Shown: positions 10,444 through 23,329 of the stretch, piece after piece
How the letters are laid out: each line of letters begins with the position of its first letter
How positions within the stretch are numbered: the first letter of the stretch is position 1
DNA from: Fulvia fulva
Lineage: Eukaryota; Ascomycota; Dothideomycetes; Mycosphaerellales; Mycosphaerellaceae
Assembly: GCF_020509005.1 (NCBI RefSeq)
Contig: NC_063016.1
Span: forward strand, 5,332,001-5,396,000
DNA: 64,000 nucleotides
Reading direction: 5' to 3'
Translations under genes and position numbers: made by a program
The notes under the pieces: model-generated
The model's database searches: none
The model's input: only the letters and a program-made list of their open reading frames with translations
What the model was told of the DNA's origin: nothing

Positions 10444-13400
10444 TAGTTATACTTAGCGACTTAAAAGCCTCTAGTCTCTTTGAGATTCCTTATAGTTTTG
10501 ACCCTTCTTTCGGCGGAAGAAGCTCGTAACCCGATTCTATAGCCCGTCTCGTAACTACCGGGGTAGTATCCTTTAGGGCTCTAGCTATCGAGTTGTCTTC
10601 GGGGAGCTTCTTTATCCGGAGGCTATACTTAAGGACCTGCCTTTCTAGCCGAATACGGGGGGTTTATAGGTCCGCTTCTCTTTCGTACGGTTCAGTAGGA
10701 GTAGTTCGAAATACTCCTAGGACTTTCCTAATTCCCTCCCCGTAAATCGCTTCTAGAGGGGTAATAGATCGTCTAAATTTCTACTAAACCGGCGCTCCGT
10801 AGTCCGCTACGGTCGTAACGTATACTAGGTAGAGAGTCCGGAGAGAACGAGTACTTAAACCGTTCCCTATATTTGCTAGTCGGTTTACCCTATAGAAGGA
10901 GGCGAGTACCTTTATCGAACGGATTTAAATATATTCCCTAAAGGTAAGATAGGTATTAAACCAAATCCCTAGCTATCTTACGGCTTTAGTCGCGGGTTTA
11001 ATTACTTCTCTGCTCGGTAGGGTAGTAGAACTATCGTATCCTTTACCTTTCGCGAACTGTAGTAGCTCGGTTTTAGCTAGGTCAAATTCTATCGCTTATT
11101 CGGCCCCTCTCTTCGTTAGAAGTCTTACTTCTCTCTCGAGGGTCTTCGCGTTCTTATTTAGGCTTGTCGAGGTAACTAAAAGCCTAATATTATCGATATA
11201 AGATAAGGGAGTTACGGCCTTAATATCCGTAAAGAGATCCCTTATATAGATTAGGAATAGAATCGGCGAAATTAGGCTACCTTACGGTACGCCGGTTTCG
11301 ACTTCGGTAGTGCTCTCTATTTGTCCGTCGAAGGAAAGTTATATCCTCCTTTTTCTAAGAAGGACTTAGTCTATTAGATAACCGAGTAAGGTAGTCGTAG
11401 CTTAATTAACGTTCTAAGGAGACGATTCTTCGCTACGTAGTTAAAGGCTCCTTTAACGTCTAGAAAGGCTACGCTTAGCTTCCTCCCTTTCGTTCGGTTC
11501 CTTTCGACGAAGTCGGTAAGTAAGAGAGCTATATCTATAGCTAAACGCTTTATTCTAACGCCTATTTACGAGTCGTAGAGTAGCGGGCCGGTATCGGCTA
11601 GAATCCCTAGTCTCTTCGCTAGAATCCTTTTACTTACTTTCCCTAGATAGTTAAGGAGGGCGAATATCCTATATACCTTAGGGATAGAGTAGTCGGGCTT
11701 TTCCGGTTTTACTAGAGTAAATCTAATTGCTACTCGCTAACCTTTAGGGTAGTATCCGTTGTTTAATAGCGAGCCGTATACCTTAAGGAAGGTGTCCGGA
11801 ATAGCTTAAAATACGCGTTGAATTATAGCTTATATTATTCCGTCCGGACCCGGGGTTTTACCCTTTACTTTTAAGGAACTATAAGCCGCTTGAAGTTAGT
11901 CTAGTTATATTAGGTCCTATTTCTATTCCCCTATAGGATAGTTATCCTAGGTAGATTCTAGAGGGTTGTCCGAGGGCGGGGAAGGGAATAGCGCTCCCCG
12001 TAGGACTTTATATTTACCCTTAAAGGTATCCTATTCCTTTATAGTTAGGACTAGACTACTCCCTCCTAACTTCGTATAGGAGAAGGCTTTATAGACCGAT
12101 TTAAGGTCGGTTTTCTCGAGAAATTTATTCTAGTAGTTACGTTTAGCTACCTTAATAGCTTAGAAGTAGGTATTCCTATTATAGTTCACCTCGTAAGACT
12201 ATACTTAGTATTACGTAACCTAGTACGCTAGCGCGCCCGGACCCTAGACCCTGACCTTGACGTTTGCTTTATCGTAGCTTCGCGACTTTCTTTTCTTCTC
12301 TTCTTTATAGAACTTATTCGATTCTAAGGTATTAATACGTTTACGCCCTATCTTATACCTTGTCCGTATTACCGGTCTCTAGAGTACGCCAATTGATCTC
12401 GGTATTTAAGGACGACCCTTTCGTAAAAGTTAGGTCTAAAACACCTAGATTATTTAGGTATACTTAGTAGAAGGTCCCTATATTCGGAGTATTCCTTAGA
12501 GAGAAGTTATTCGCTTTAATCTAATTAATAAAGGATTTTGCCCTAGGGCTATTATCCTTTTCGTAAGGGTCCTATAACGGGTGTCTTATATTAAAATCGC
12601 CGAGTAGTACCGTATTTAAGGCTAGCGTAAAAGGGTATAGAGCTCCTTCGTTTGTCTAAGTATTCTCGCTATCCTTCCCGTTATAGATATTAAGAATTTA
12701 GATCGAGTTACCCTTCTTATCTTTCGCGGAGATCGCTTGAAATTAGGGTCCTTGTTTTGAACCGGAGTTATCTCGACTCAGGTTTGTCTACTAATAAAGT
12801 AGAGGGTACGATTCCTCTTCTTACTAGTCGGAAGTAGAGTAGTAGAGGCCGGGTAAGCTATAGTTCTTCGTAGACTATTTTCTTCGTCTATTAGGAGCTA
12901 CGGCTCTTAATAGTCATCTATTCGGTAGTAGACTATCCTTTCGAAGGTTGAGAAAGGTCACGTATTGTCCGGGTATTGTTTAGTAGCGGTGTCGTATTTT
13001 AGGTACGAACGGTACGGTTGCCCCCGGAGACGATACTTACGAAAGTTAGGTTTTAGCTGTTTTAGCTATTTTAGCCATTTGTCCCTCGGGTCCCCTTAGG
13101 CGCTTCCTAGCGGTTCCCGCTATCGATTAGCTTAGTAAGCTTCGCGACTGACCCCTCTAGGACAGATACTTACTTTTCGATCTTTGCTATTACTATCGGG
13201 AGAGCCTTATGTTCTCGGAAAGTCCTAAATAGCCTTCCTAGTTCGAGGATCCGGTCTTATCTCTTTCGGTCGCCTCTAGCTAAAGAGGCAGCTTCAATAA
13301 CGAGTTAATAAGCCTCGTTTAGCTTCGATTCGGCTTCTAAAGCGCTCGATTAGGCGGTTCTACCTACTTCGAATCGCTTTAGAGGCGAGATGTCTATAGT

Positions 13401-13640
13401 AATTCCTACGAAAGGGTTCGACCTCTTATCGCCTACGACCGGTATAATCTTCCTTTGTTCTACTCCTCTAGCTTTATTCGTAGTAAGAACTAAGCCCGTA
13501 GACCGTTAGGTTAGCGTAGCCTGGCCGCCGAGTTCGTCCCTATCCTCTAAGCGAGGAAGGGTAGAATCGACGTCTATTTTACCTTATTTTAGTAGTAGTT
13601 TAGTTTAAAAAGGGACTCGTAATAGCCTTACGCTAAGAGG
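10444..13640 (-). mobile_element. LINE G, a second non-LTR family, RIP-degraded
   Basis: On the minus strand: an endonuclease region at about 13000-12350 (RTLYFISRQT; end of the domain near 12440 with LGVLDLTFTKGSS), a reverse transcriptase at about 11900-11100 (KTPGPDGII, FLDVKGAFNYVAKNRLL; catalytic motif YIDNI at about 11185, a RIPed YxDDI) and a C-terminal region to about 10500. The ORF1-like part is probably at 13640-13050. Sequence and motif wording differ from LINEs A, D, E and F, so this is another family. It abuts the preceding plus-strand LINE fragment tail to tail. The 5' end is not defined. Confidence 0.7.
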
Positions 13641-14471
13641 GCTATCTAATGACTCTATTTCTAATCGCGTTCAGGTCCTAGCCTACTAGCGACACTAGGG
13701 CACTCTTCTAACTACTAAGTCGTAGAAGGTATACTTTAGAGGAGAGTAGCTCTTAACTCTTAAGTATTCGGGCCTATAGTAACGTATACCTATCTCGTAG
13801 GGTAGGGGGCTACTCTTAGGTATCGGAGAGTATTCTAGAGAGTACTATTCTAGAAGAAGGAAGTAGCCTTAAGCCTAAGCCCTTAGTTTTATAACTAATG
13901 CTCTACTTCTTCTTTTAGGTATAAGGCCTAATTAGGAAGTGACTAGGCCTATTTTATACGCCTAAGTCACGCTATAATAGATCTAATCTCATTTCTACTA
14001 TACAAGTACTAGTTCTAAAGTTATCGCCGCCGGAAGGTAGTAATTACTAAGCGCCTAACGCTAAATCCTAGCGCCTAACGCTAAAATCTTAGCGTCTAAC
14101 GCTAAAATACGCGAACGTAAATAACTCGGCGGTTTCTATACCGATTACGACAATAAATAGCTCATTTTGTAGCCCGCTTTCTAAGCAACACGATACGATA
14201 CTAATCCGGGACCCGGAGCGTAAAATAGAGTAAAAATTGCCGCTTTCTCGACTCTAGAGCTACGCTCTAAGCTACTCCGGCTATTTTCTTTGGGTTTTTT
14301 TAGGGTTTACGGCGTAAAAGGAGTACGGACAATCGCCGGGGTCCGTAAGGCGGGAAGGCCTTAGTAATATCGCGAAGAAGGAACTTTAGGTACTCTTAGA
14401 GGTTTTTATTGCCGGAAGGCTTTCTCTCTACTAACGAAAAGAAAACGGTAGGGTAACCTACCCGTATTATA
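13641..14471. other. Degraded non-coding stretch
   Basis: No gene is recognised. It probably includes the 5' leader of LINE G. It holds a three-unit tandem repeat at 14048-14110, listed separately, and otherwise TpA-rich sequence with no motif. Confidence 0.4.
14048..14110. repeat. Three tandem 21-bp units
   Basis: Three head-to-tail copies of a 21-base unit of the form agcgcctaacgctaaaatct, differing by one or two bases, with one copy reading agcgtctaacg. Each unit contains the inverted pair agcg/cgct. There is no spacer diversity, so it is a small satellite or promoter-type repeat. Confidence 0.75.
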
Positions 14472-14575
14472 TAGATAGATAGATTATTCATTTGCCTGTT
14501 TTAGTGCCTCTTGGCCTATATAGGTCTCCTAGTACTTCCTAGGTCTATATATATTCTAATTCACAACGGATTTTT
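14472..14575 (-). mobile_element. Very short 5'-truncated LINE tail
   Basis: It starts with a GATA tetranucleotide tail (about 14470-14485) and matches the 3' UTR end of LINE A (2871-2960: ...attcatttRcccg/cctg... then ...cggcctatac/ta...) for about 100 bases, then ends abruptly. It is a minus-strand insertion truncated within the 3' UTR. Confidence 0.65.
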
Positions 14576-14689
14576 TGCCGCGTACCTATAGCGGACGAGG
14601 ACTATTTATTTAATAGCCCTTATTAAGGCGAGCAATCTACTTAAGCAGTAGCGACCCGCCTACGCTAGCGGCGGCGCAATCGTAGTACA

Positions 14690-16110
14690 AAGAACCCTAA
14701 AACTAAGGTTCCGTTCCCCTAAAGGTAGACCCTAGAGTTACGGAGTTGCGGAGGACAACTACCTAATTAGGAAGCGCGACCCCGAATAGTAGCGAAGGAT
14801 AGTAACTAACGAGAGCTATAGCCTTACAAACACTCTATACTAAGAGTCAAACCGGGGAACAGACTAAGGAAAAACCTAGGACATAAGCTAAGGCCTACTA
14901 TATAGAAAGTAGAGGCTAACGACAAACAATATAGCGTAGACGACCCTATATACGGAGGCGGAAGACTTGCTAGGGGATGGCGAACACCTAGCCCGGACAT
15001 ATAAGAACACTATAGCATAGCTACTAGGAGCGCTAAAAGCGCTATTATACTAAATCCCGAAAACAATCCAATAAGTAACACAGAAAGTAGCCCAGAGACT
15101 AACTATATAGGCAATAGTAGTAGTAGGTAAGAATCAACCCCCTCCGAAGGTAAGCAAGGCGGTACGCCTATACATTACTAATCCGGCGGAAAAACAAGAA
15201 ATCGTAGCCCTAATAAGCAAGGAGATTGTCGACAGAATCGGCCAAAAGGAGGTAGTTAGAGCGAGGGTAGAGGCAATAGGCGTAGTGAGACTCTTTACCG
15301 TATAAGAGTCTAATAGACGAAAGCTAGAGACCTATAAGGAGTGGACTACTAAAGTCGCGAAGTCGGTACGAGTCTCCTACTAACAGTATACCGTTATCGC
15401 CTACGGGGTCCCTAGGACATTTAAGGTCGAAGACCTTCCCTACCTCTAAGTATAGAACTAGAACACCTCCCTAGGAGTACGACTAACGAAGGCGGCATAG
15501 CTATATAAGATAGTAGACCGAGAAAAGACACACTTATCGCTTATTATCTAGGTAGAGACAGCGGAACAAGCTAACTAGATACTAGACAATGGGCTATTCT
15601 AGAACTACGAGAGAATAGACACGGAGATCTATTAGAGTAGCTATAGGGTACTACAATGCTTCTAATACTAACAGTACGGTCATATAGCTCCAAAATACGT
15701 AGAGAAGACCCTAAGGTGTCCTTACTACGCAGGCCTATACTAGGGAAGGGAATGCCTAAAAAGGAGAGCAGGTGTATATACTACGGTAGAAGACACCTAG
15801 CGTATTCAAGCTAATGCCTAACTAGAATAGTAGTATAAGAACGAGCGAGACAAGCAAGGATTTCTATACTAGCTAGGTACCCCTAACGGCAGTAGGAGGG
15901 ACCTACCGTATATAAGGGCTTCGAACCGAGCAAAAGGAAGGGGGTAGAAGAGACGAACAAGGGAACCTAACCGTAAACGTATCTACCTCCCGGTAGGCCT
16001 CGACACCTTAACCGGGCCGCTAACGAACTAGGCCAAATGCGAATCTTTAGGGCGCCCTAGCGGCCCTAGGGCTAGCCGGATAGCGAGATATAGGCTTAGG
16101 AGACATAGTA
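14690..16110 (+). pseudogene. LINE D ORF1 remnant
   Basis: The product can be followed by homology to LINE A ORF1: a region at about 15160-15350 (VRLYITNPAEKQEIVALISKE), a middle domain at about 15380-15600, and zinc knuckles at about 15650-15760 (QYGHIAP, CPYYAG) with several Cys codons turned to Tyr. Interrupted by many TAG codons. It ends about 40 bases before the ORF2 endonuclease begins. Confidence 0.7.
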
Positions 16111-16149
16111 GGTTAGTACGGAAATGGACCTTACGGATAACGAATAATA

Positions 16150-19100
16150 CTATACGACGACATTACTATCGTACAGTACAACGTAAACAAAAGTAGGGAC
16201 AAGGTCTAGCGCCACTTTCTATAAGAGCTAGACCCGCTACGGTACTACGTTATCGCGGTATAGGAACTATAGGTCAACCCCTACGAAGGACTCCTAGCCA
16301 CTTGTAATGACCGGAGATACTATACCGTAATCGCGGGCTAACGAGGCGTCATCCCGAGGACATATATATACGTAAGCAAGACTATAGACCTTGAGTCGTA
16401 GAAGGTTATACTACCGTAGTAGGGCAACCTAGGAGACATAACATCAATCTAGATCGACACGACATAAGGCCCTATCTAGATCTATAACGTTTATAACCCG
16501 CTACCGCGGGGTCGGACGAGTAGGGAACTAGGAACCCTCGCCTACCTAGAGCGGACCCTAAGCTAAGACATAAAGTAAGTACTCCTCGGCGACTTTAACC
16601 TCTACTACCTACGGTAGGGACTCGAATTCACTCCCCCGCACGCGTTTCTAGGGGAAAAGCTACTAGATATAACCGTACGCTACGGAATGGCCTTAGCAAC
16701 ACTAAAGGGAACAGAGACGTAGAAGGCCCGTTTAAGTATAAGCACGATCGACCTATACTTTCTATTACGAGAACTTAAAGAGAGACTAGTCTAATGCCGA
16801 CCGAACTACGCGCTAGAAGCCTCCTTAGACTATATCCCTATCTAAACGACGCTAGGGGTGAAGGCGATAGAGGAGCTAGCAAGCGAACCACGCCGTAACT
16901 AGAAGAAGGCACGCTAGGACGATATAAGAGGCTTCCTAATAGCGAATCTACTATAGTATAGAGAACTCGAGACGACAGCTTAGCTAGATCAAGTAGCGGA
17001 ACAGATTACCTCGGTTATATAGTAAGTAGCGGAACAATATACGCCGTTACTCCGGCCCTTAACGTAGTAGAAGGCCTTCTAGACCCCTAAATGCTCTACG
17101 AAGGTAAGGGAGGCTAGAAGGGCAAGGCGACAGTAGACGAAGGAGTATACCTAAGAGACGTAGGAGCAATACTATCGCGCGATATAAGAGAAGAAGGCAC
17201 AGATAAGACGCGACAAGCTATAGGACTAGAGAGCGACGATCGGGCTCGTTATAGAAAACCCGGAATAGATATAGAGACTTACTAAATAGGCACGACTACC
17301 TAAAGAGTAGCAAACCCCTCACTTCCCCCTAATCGTAGACCGCGAAGGGATTGCCTAGGCTACGCCCCGGGGCAAGGCAAAAGTATTAGCCGACCATTTC
17401 TTTTCGACGTAAGTAGAGGCAGACCTTACGGATATCGACCCGAGTATATACCCGGAACCCCTAGATATAGATTAGGCGGTTAGCTCTAATATAGTAACAG
17501 GAGTTATAAGTAAGCTAAAAGGACGGAAAGCCCTAGGCCTAGACAGGATACTAAACATACTGCTAAAAGAGTATAGAGAAGAGATCGCGCCGAGCCTAGC
17601 AAACCTGTTTACCGCGTGCCTACGGCTAGGGTATCACCCGAAGCCGTATAGAGAGTCTATGACAGTAGTGCTACGTAAGCTATAGAAGGAGGACTATACT
17701 TAGCCTAAGTCGTATAGACCAATCGCACTTCTAAACACGATAGGGAAGGTCCTAGAAAAGATAGTAGCCTAGAGACTTACGTAGCTAGCCGAGGACAACT
17801 ACGTACTTCTAGTAACATAGATAGGGGGAAGAAGCTAGCGATCGACACTAATAGCAATAGAGCTAATTACGGAGCAAATTCAGACCCTCTAGCACTACGG
17901 CAGGAACCGAGCGGCGTCCTTACTATCCCTCGACATCGTAGGAGCCTTCGACAACGTCTCACACTAAAGGCTAATACATATCCTATAGCAGAAAGGCATC
18001 CCCTAGTAGGTAACGACGTTCGTCTACTCCTTTCTCTAGGAACGGACGACATACCTAGTCCTAGGAAGGTACACGTCCGACCCGGTAAAGGCAGAGACTG
18101 GAATACCTTAGGGATCTACTCTCTCCCCTATCCTGTTTCTGATATTTATGTCTGATCTAATCCCCCTACTCACCTCTCCGTAAACCTTAGTATCGGGGTT
18201 CGTGGACGACATAAACATCCTAGCCTAGTTAGACTCGACAGAAGAGAACTGTCGCCTCCTCGAAGATAGGCACAAGAAATGCGAGGAGTGGGCAAAGAAG
18301 CATAGTGCCTAGTTCGCCCCTAAAAAGTACCAACTTATACACTTTAGTAAAGCGAGAACACACTATAACATAAAGGCGGCGGTAAGAATCCAAGGCTACG
18401 AGACAAAGCTATTAGCGGAGCTACGAGTACTAGGGATCTAGCTCGACCCGAAGCTAAGCTAGAATGTACAGGTTAAGAAAGCCTAGAGTCGAGTACAAGT
18501 TAACGAAGCCTCGATAAAGAGACTTACGGTATCTATATAGGGAGCAACATTCGATAAGGCAAGAGTAATGTATAAGGCGATCGTCAGACTAGCTATGCTA
18601 TACGGGGCACAGATTTGGGGAACAGGAGGCGTAGGCAAGCCGATCCCGAAACGGATAGAGCAACCCCTAAATAGGACACAGGTAGGCAACCTACGTAGGG
18701 TACTAGGCGCATATAAGACAACGTCAACAAGCACGGTAGAAATGGAGACAGTAGCACCACCAATCGGCCAGTATATCCGGGGAATAAGAATTCAATACGC
18801 GGCAAGGACGACAGGTTACCTAGTACAAACTACGATCTAGGAGGCAAAGAATAAGATAGAAAGCCACTACCGGAGAGGGGCCGGACATAGGACAAGCCAA
18901 AAAGAGGATGACCTTACTACCTTTGCGGCTATATAGACAAGCACCGAATGGCTAGCACGAAAAGAGGAGGAGCGTAGGACTCGCTAGGCCGGCGGGAGCA
19001 AGGCTAAGACCCAAAGCCTAGCGGAATAGATAGCGAGCTGCCTATAGGAGCAGGACTGGAAAAAGAAGCCCCCTAAGACAACAGGCCCGATAGCGCTCCG

Positions 19101-19500
19101 AGCCTTCCAGAGACACAATTACCAGCTATATAGGGACCTGACAAGGGCCGAGGCAAGCATAGCGATCCAAATCAGGTCCGAACACATTGGGTTAAGGGCC
19201 TACCTGTTTAGAAGACGCGTACCAGACATCTATAGCCCAGCCTGCCAGTGTAGCTACCCATCGCAAAACCCAGAACATATACTACTACGATGCCCGCAGT
19301 GGGCGAGAGGCAGGGGAAATTGGAGGCACCAAGCGGGAAGGAGAGACTACAAGTCAATCATTAGGGACAAAGGCAACATTCGCCGAATCTCTCGGTAGAT
19401 ACTACAGTAGGGATACCTCTAGCAGTTTAGCCTCGCTAGCGAGACGGAGGAGTGGATAGACAAGAGGCGGAAGCTAGGGGGTGGCAGATAGGGTAGTCAT
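16150..19500 (+). pseudogene. LINE D ORF2, endonuclease-reverse transcriptase remnant
   Basis: The endonuclease starts at about 16165 (IVQYNVNKSRDKV) with VLLGDFNLYYLR at about 16590. The reverse transcriptase lies at about 17500-18300 (fingers with RPIALLNTIGKVLEKIV-like sequence, LSLDIVGAFDNVSH at about 17920, GFVDDINILA at about 18195 with both catalytic Asp kept). The thumb region is at 18568-18840, the longest open piece (90 codons). A C-terminal knuckle lies at about 19240-19290 (CQCSYPSQNPEHILLRC). No RNase H motif is seen. Confidence 0.8.
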
Positions 19501-19899
19501 CAGGGCAGGCCCATGACACTAGCGTACCCCTAACAAGGGAAAATTAAGACAACAACTAGGAGGAAAAGACAGGCGGGAAGGAGGAGGGGTTTTCACCAAC
19601 ACGGTTTCCCCTCTATATATACGAAAACAAGATAGCATAGCTGCATAGGCCAAAGGGCACTACAACAGCTTAATGAAATATCTATCTATATAGGTCTCTC
19701 GCTATAGAGTATATTTATATAGGTAGGAAACCCGAGTAACGGGTGAAAACCTCCTCTCCCTCTCCTTGGATTTGTCCTTCTCTTGTTCTTCCCGTTTTCC
19801 TCCCTTTAGGGTGCGCTAGTGTCATGGTTGTCACCCTATGACTACCTTGCCCGCGGCCCTAGTTCTGTCCTCCTCTTCATTCCCTATTCCTCTATCCTC

Positions 19900-22800
19900 C
19901 TCCTTATCTCCTCCTCCTTTCTCTCTTCCTCCCTCTTCTCAATCCATCTCTCTGTTTCCACTGCAAGAGAGAACTGTTCAAGGTAGTTCTCCGACAGGAT
20001 CCACCGTGTTACCCTTTGTATGTCTCGTTTGTTCTTGATAATGGCTTAGTACTGCCTATCTCTTGCCTTTGCTCTCTATAGACTCCTCCCTCTGACCCAC
20101 TCCTTGCAGACTAGGACCATGTGCTCCGGGCTCTGGGACAGTTAGCCATATAGGCAACTCTTGGATTCATGTCCTGGGACTCTTTTTTGATGCAAGTATG
20201 CCCTAAGCCCAATGTGCTCAGAACGGATCTGGATGGCTATACTTGCTTCTGCCCTCTTCAGGTCCTTGTAGATGTGGTAGTTGTACCTTCTCAATGTTCT
20301 TGCTGCTAGTGGGGCCCCTAGTCTTACGTGCTGTTGGCTCCAGTTTTTTTCCCAGAGGTATCCTGCAATTTGCTCAGCTTGGCTTTGTTTCTTCTTGTCT
20401 TTGTCTCTTGAGCTGGCTTGGCCTCTGTGGGCCTCCCCTTGTTCAAGGGCTGCCGTGATCTCTTGAAATGTTGCAAGGTCTCTTTCCTTTCGTGGGATCA
20501 TGTGTGGCCTGTTGGGTCTCCTCTTCCTTGTACATTGGGTTCTGATCTTCAGTGTGGCTGCTTGGATGGCTCCCTGTACTTGGTATGCAGATGTCCTGCC
20601 TGCATATTGGCTCCTTAGGCCTTGGAGGTATTCTTTGATAGGAGCAGTTCCTGACTCCATTTCCAATGTCTTGTAGGGAGTTGACTTGTAGGCCCTAAGT
20701 ACTCTCTTCAGGCAGGCTGCTTGGGCTCTGTTAAGGGGTTCCTCAATCCTCTTTAGGGTGTGCTTTGCTGCTGCCCAGACTGCTGCTCTATACATCATTG
20801 CAGGTTTGACAATAGCCTTGTACATGATCCTTGCCTTAGAGCAGGTTGCGCCCTATATAGAGGCTGTAAGCCTTTCTATAGACTGTCTGTTTGTGTCTGC
20901 TCTTGCCTGAGCCTTCTTCACCTGTGGACCCCAGCTAAGCTTTGGGTCCAGCCATATCCCTAGGACCCTGAGTTCCTGTATAGGGTGAGTTTCAAAGCCC
21001 TGGATCTATACTGTTGCCTGCAAATTGTGTTTTGTCTTTGCCCTGCTGAAGTGGATAAGCTGGTACTTGTCTAGTGCAAATTTTGCCCCGTGTTCCCTTA
21101 CCCATTTCTCGCACTGTTGATGTCTTTCCTCGAGGAGGTTGTAGTTGTGTTCTGTGGAGTCTGACTATGCTAGGATGTTTGTGTCATCTACAAATCCTGA
21201 TGCTGTAGTGTTTGTTGTCTCCAGGGGTGGCATTAGGTCTCCCACAAAGAGGGGGAAGAGGATTGGTGAGAGTGTGGATCCTTGTGGGATCCCTGTGCGT
21301 GCTATTGGTGTCTGTGGGGCCTTGTAGGTTCTAAGGAGAATTTGGGTTGTTCTGTTTTGGAGGAATGATTGCACAAATGTGACGATCTATGTGGGAATAG
21401 CCTTCTGTTTTAGGATGTGGATGAGCCTAGTGTAGGAGACATTGTCGAAGGCTCCTGATATGTCAAGTGAGAGCAGTGATGCTACTCTATTGTTGCTATA
21501 GTGCCAGATGTGTCTTATCTGTTCTGTAATTAGCTCCACTGCTGTAAGGGTGGATCTCTTTCTCCTGCCCCCCATCTGTGTTGCTGGGAGGAGGTTATGT
21601 TCCTCCACAATCTCTGTAAGCCTCTGAGCAATGATCTTTTCAAGGAGCTTTCCTATTGTGTTCAGCAATACAATTGGCCTATATGACTTTAGTTTGGTGT
21701 AGTCCTCTTTCTAGGGTTTCCTTAGGACACATGTGAGGGATTGTTTGAAGATCCCTAGGCAATAGCCTTGTGCTATACATTAGGTAAAGATTGGTGCTAG
21801 TACTGGGGTGATAAGGTCTCTACATGCCTTTAGGTAGCAGTTGGGGATCTTGTCCGGGCCTGGGGCCTTGTTTCCCTTGAGTTTCTTAATGACTCCCTCA
21901 ATCTCCTTAGCATCTACATGCCAGCTAGCCTCTCTTAGTTGTGGGGTGTGAGCTCCTAGGATGTTGCTGAGGTCTGCCTCCACCTAGGTCCTAAAGAAAT
22001 GGCTTGCAAATGCCTCTGCCTTCCCCTTAAGAGTGGTTTGCACCTGTCCTCTCTGGTCTTGTATTGGGGGAAACTGGGGTAGGGAGTTCTTCTCATCTTC
22101 GGGCTTCCTTGCCCACTTAGCTAGCCTCCAGATTTGTTCTGGATGTTCTGTGATCATCCCAACAGTGGACCTCTATTCTTGCTGTTTGTCCCTCCTAATC
22201 TGTGCTTTCTTGGCTTGGCAGGCATTGTTATAGGTCTCCCAATTGGCCTGGGTACGTTGTTGCTCCCATCTTCTCCTTGCCCTTCTTGCGTCCTTGACCT
22301 TAGTTGTGCATTCATGTGTCCAGTATGTCTTCTAGTATGGTGACCACCTCTTCTTAGGTATGTGGGCTTGGGCTGCTCTCTCCATGGCTATCACCAGTTG
22401 TGTGGCGGCCTGGTCAATCCCCTCTGTTGTGTACAAGTTGTCTGTGTTCACCCATTCAAGTTCACCCTCTAGCTGTTCCTGCACTAGTGACCAGTTGGCC
22501 TTTTTCCAGTTGAGCTTCTCTTCTGGCTCCCTCTCTTCCTCAACCGTGAGCTGGATGTCCGTCTAGATTGGGAGGTAATCCGATAAGGACTCAAGGTGGC
22601 TGCTCACTTTGCAACTCTCCACCTTCTGTGTCAGAGCATGGGACATAAAACACAGCTCTAGTGTGCTAGAGCTGTTGTTTCTTGCCCATGTTTCTGTTCC
22701 CTTTGGTGTGACTAGGCCTAGCTGGGCTGTCTCCATCTGGCTAATAAGCCTGCCTGCCAGGAAGTGGTGTGCTAGGGAGAAGTCTGATCCCTATGTTGGG

Positions 22801-23260
22801 TGATGGAGGTTGAAGTCCTCAACCACTATGCTCTGGGCTTGTTGACTCATTGCCTCTAGAAGTCTTTCCAATGTGTGTAGCTGTGTGCTACTCCTAGACT
22901 CTGGGGGTGGGTTATACACACTATAGACCAGGATCTGGCCATGTGATGTCGTTAGTTGTATTGTGGTAATGTCCCTGTCAGCCCTTGGCAAGGCTTGCCA
23001 GTCCTCAGTTGACACCTTCTTGCTGATGTAGATACAGGACCTTGGGACTCCCTCTGTTCTGTTGACCACTGAGTGATACTCTAGGCTCTTCACTGTTGAG
23101 GGGATTCTGGTATGTGGGCTGATCTATAGTTCTTGTATTGCTACAATGTGGTGTACCTCTGGGTCCAGGGCTTGCAGGAAGCTCCTCTAGACCTTGTCCT
23201 TGCTTTTATTGACATTGTACTGAATGATGGTTAGCTTGTTGGTGTAAGGCATTAAGACAT
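19900..23260 (-). pseudogene. LINE E ORF2, endonuclease-reverse transcriptase
   Basis: Open pieces starting at 23093, 21983, 21668, 21374 and 20825 all share one frame. They give: endonuclease (VYNPPPESRSS and QSIVVEDFNLHHPT at 22950-22800), reverse transcriptase (NKAPGPDKIPN at about 21870, LLSLDISGAFDNVSYTRL at about 21450, GIPQGSTLSPILFPLF and GFVDDTNILA at 21300-21170), thumb (20825-20142; RAYKSTPYKTLEMESG) and the C-terminal knuckle region at about 20150. Catalytic FVDD is intact. Inactivated by TAG codons, several at positions where relatives have Gln or Trp. Confidence 0.85.
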
Positions 23261-23329
23261 AGGTGTGTCTAGCTGGTCATATAGTTGGTTGTAGGGCTGG
23301 TTCTCCTAGCTTTGTTGCTCTATTTGTTC

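Larger units (their letters stand above)
14580..19690 (+). mobile_element. LINE D, Tad1-like, full length, heavily RIPed
   Basis: Plus-strand two-ORF LINE of the same clade as LINE A. ORF1 lies at about 14690-16110, ORF2 at about 16150-19500, followed by the 3' UTR with ggttttcaccaacacgg and an ATCT-type tail at 19679-19691. The first 4 kb is dense with TAG. The last ~900 bases (18560 on) is much less mutated and has longer open pieces. The 3' end is joined tail to tail with LINE E. Confidence 0.8.

Noticed and set aside
14048..14110. CRISPR-like array
   Set aside because: Units are contiguous with no spacers, and the genome is fungal.
3050..23260. TAG used as a sense codon (recoded genetic code), since only TAG breaks the LINE frames
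   Set aside because: TAG is also the expected product of CpA mutation, the intact Copia Pol ends in TAA-type context with no internal TAG, the intact Gypsy frames use no TAG as sense, and Trp as well as Gln positions are affected.
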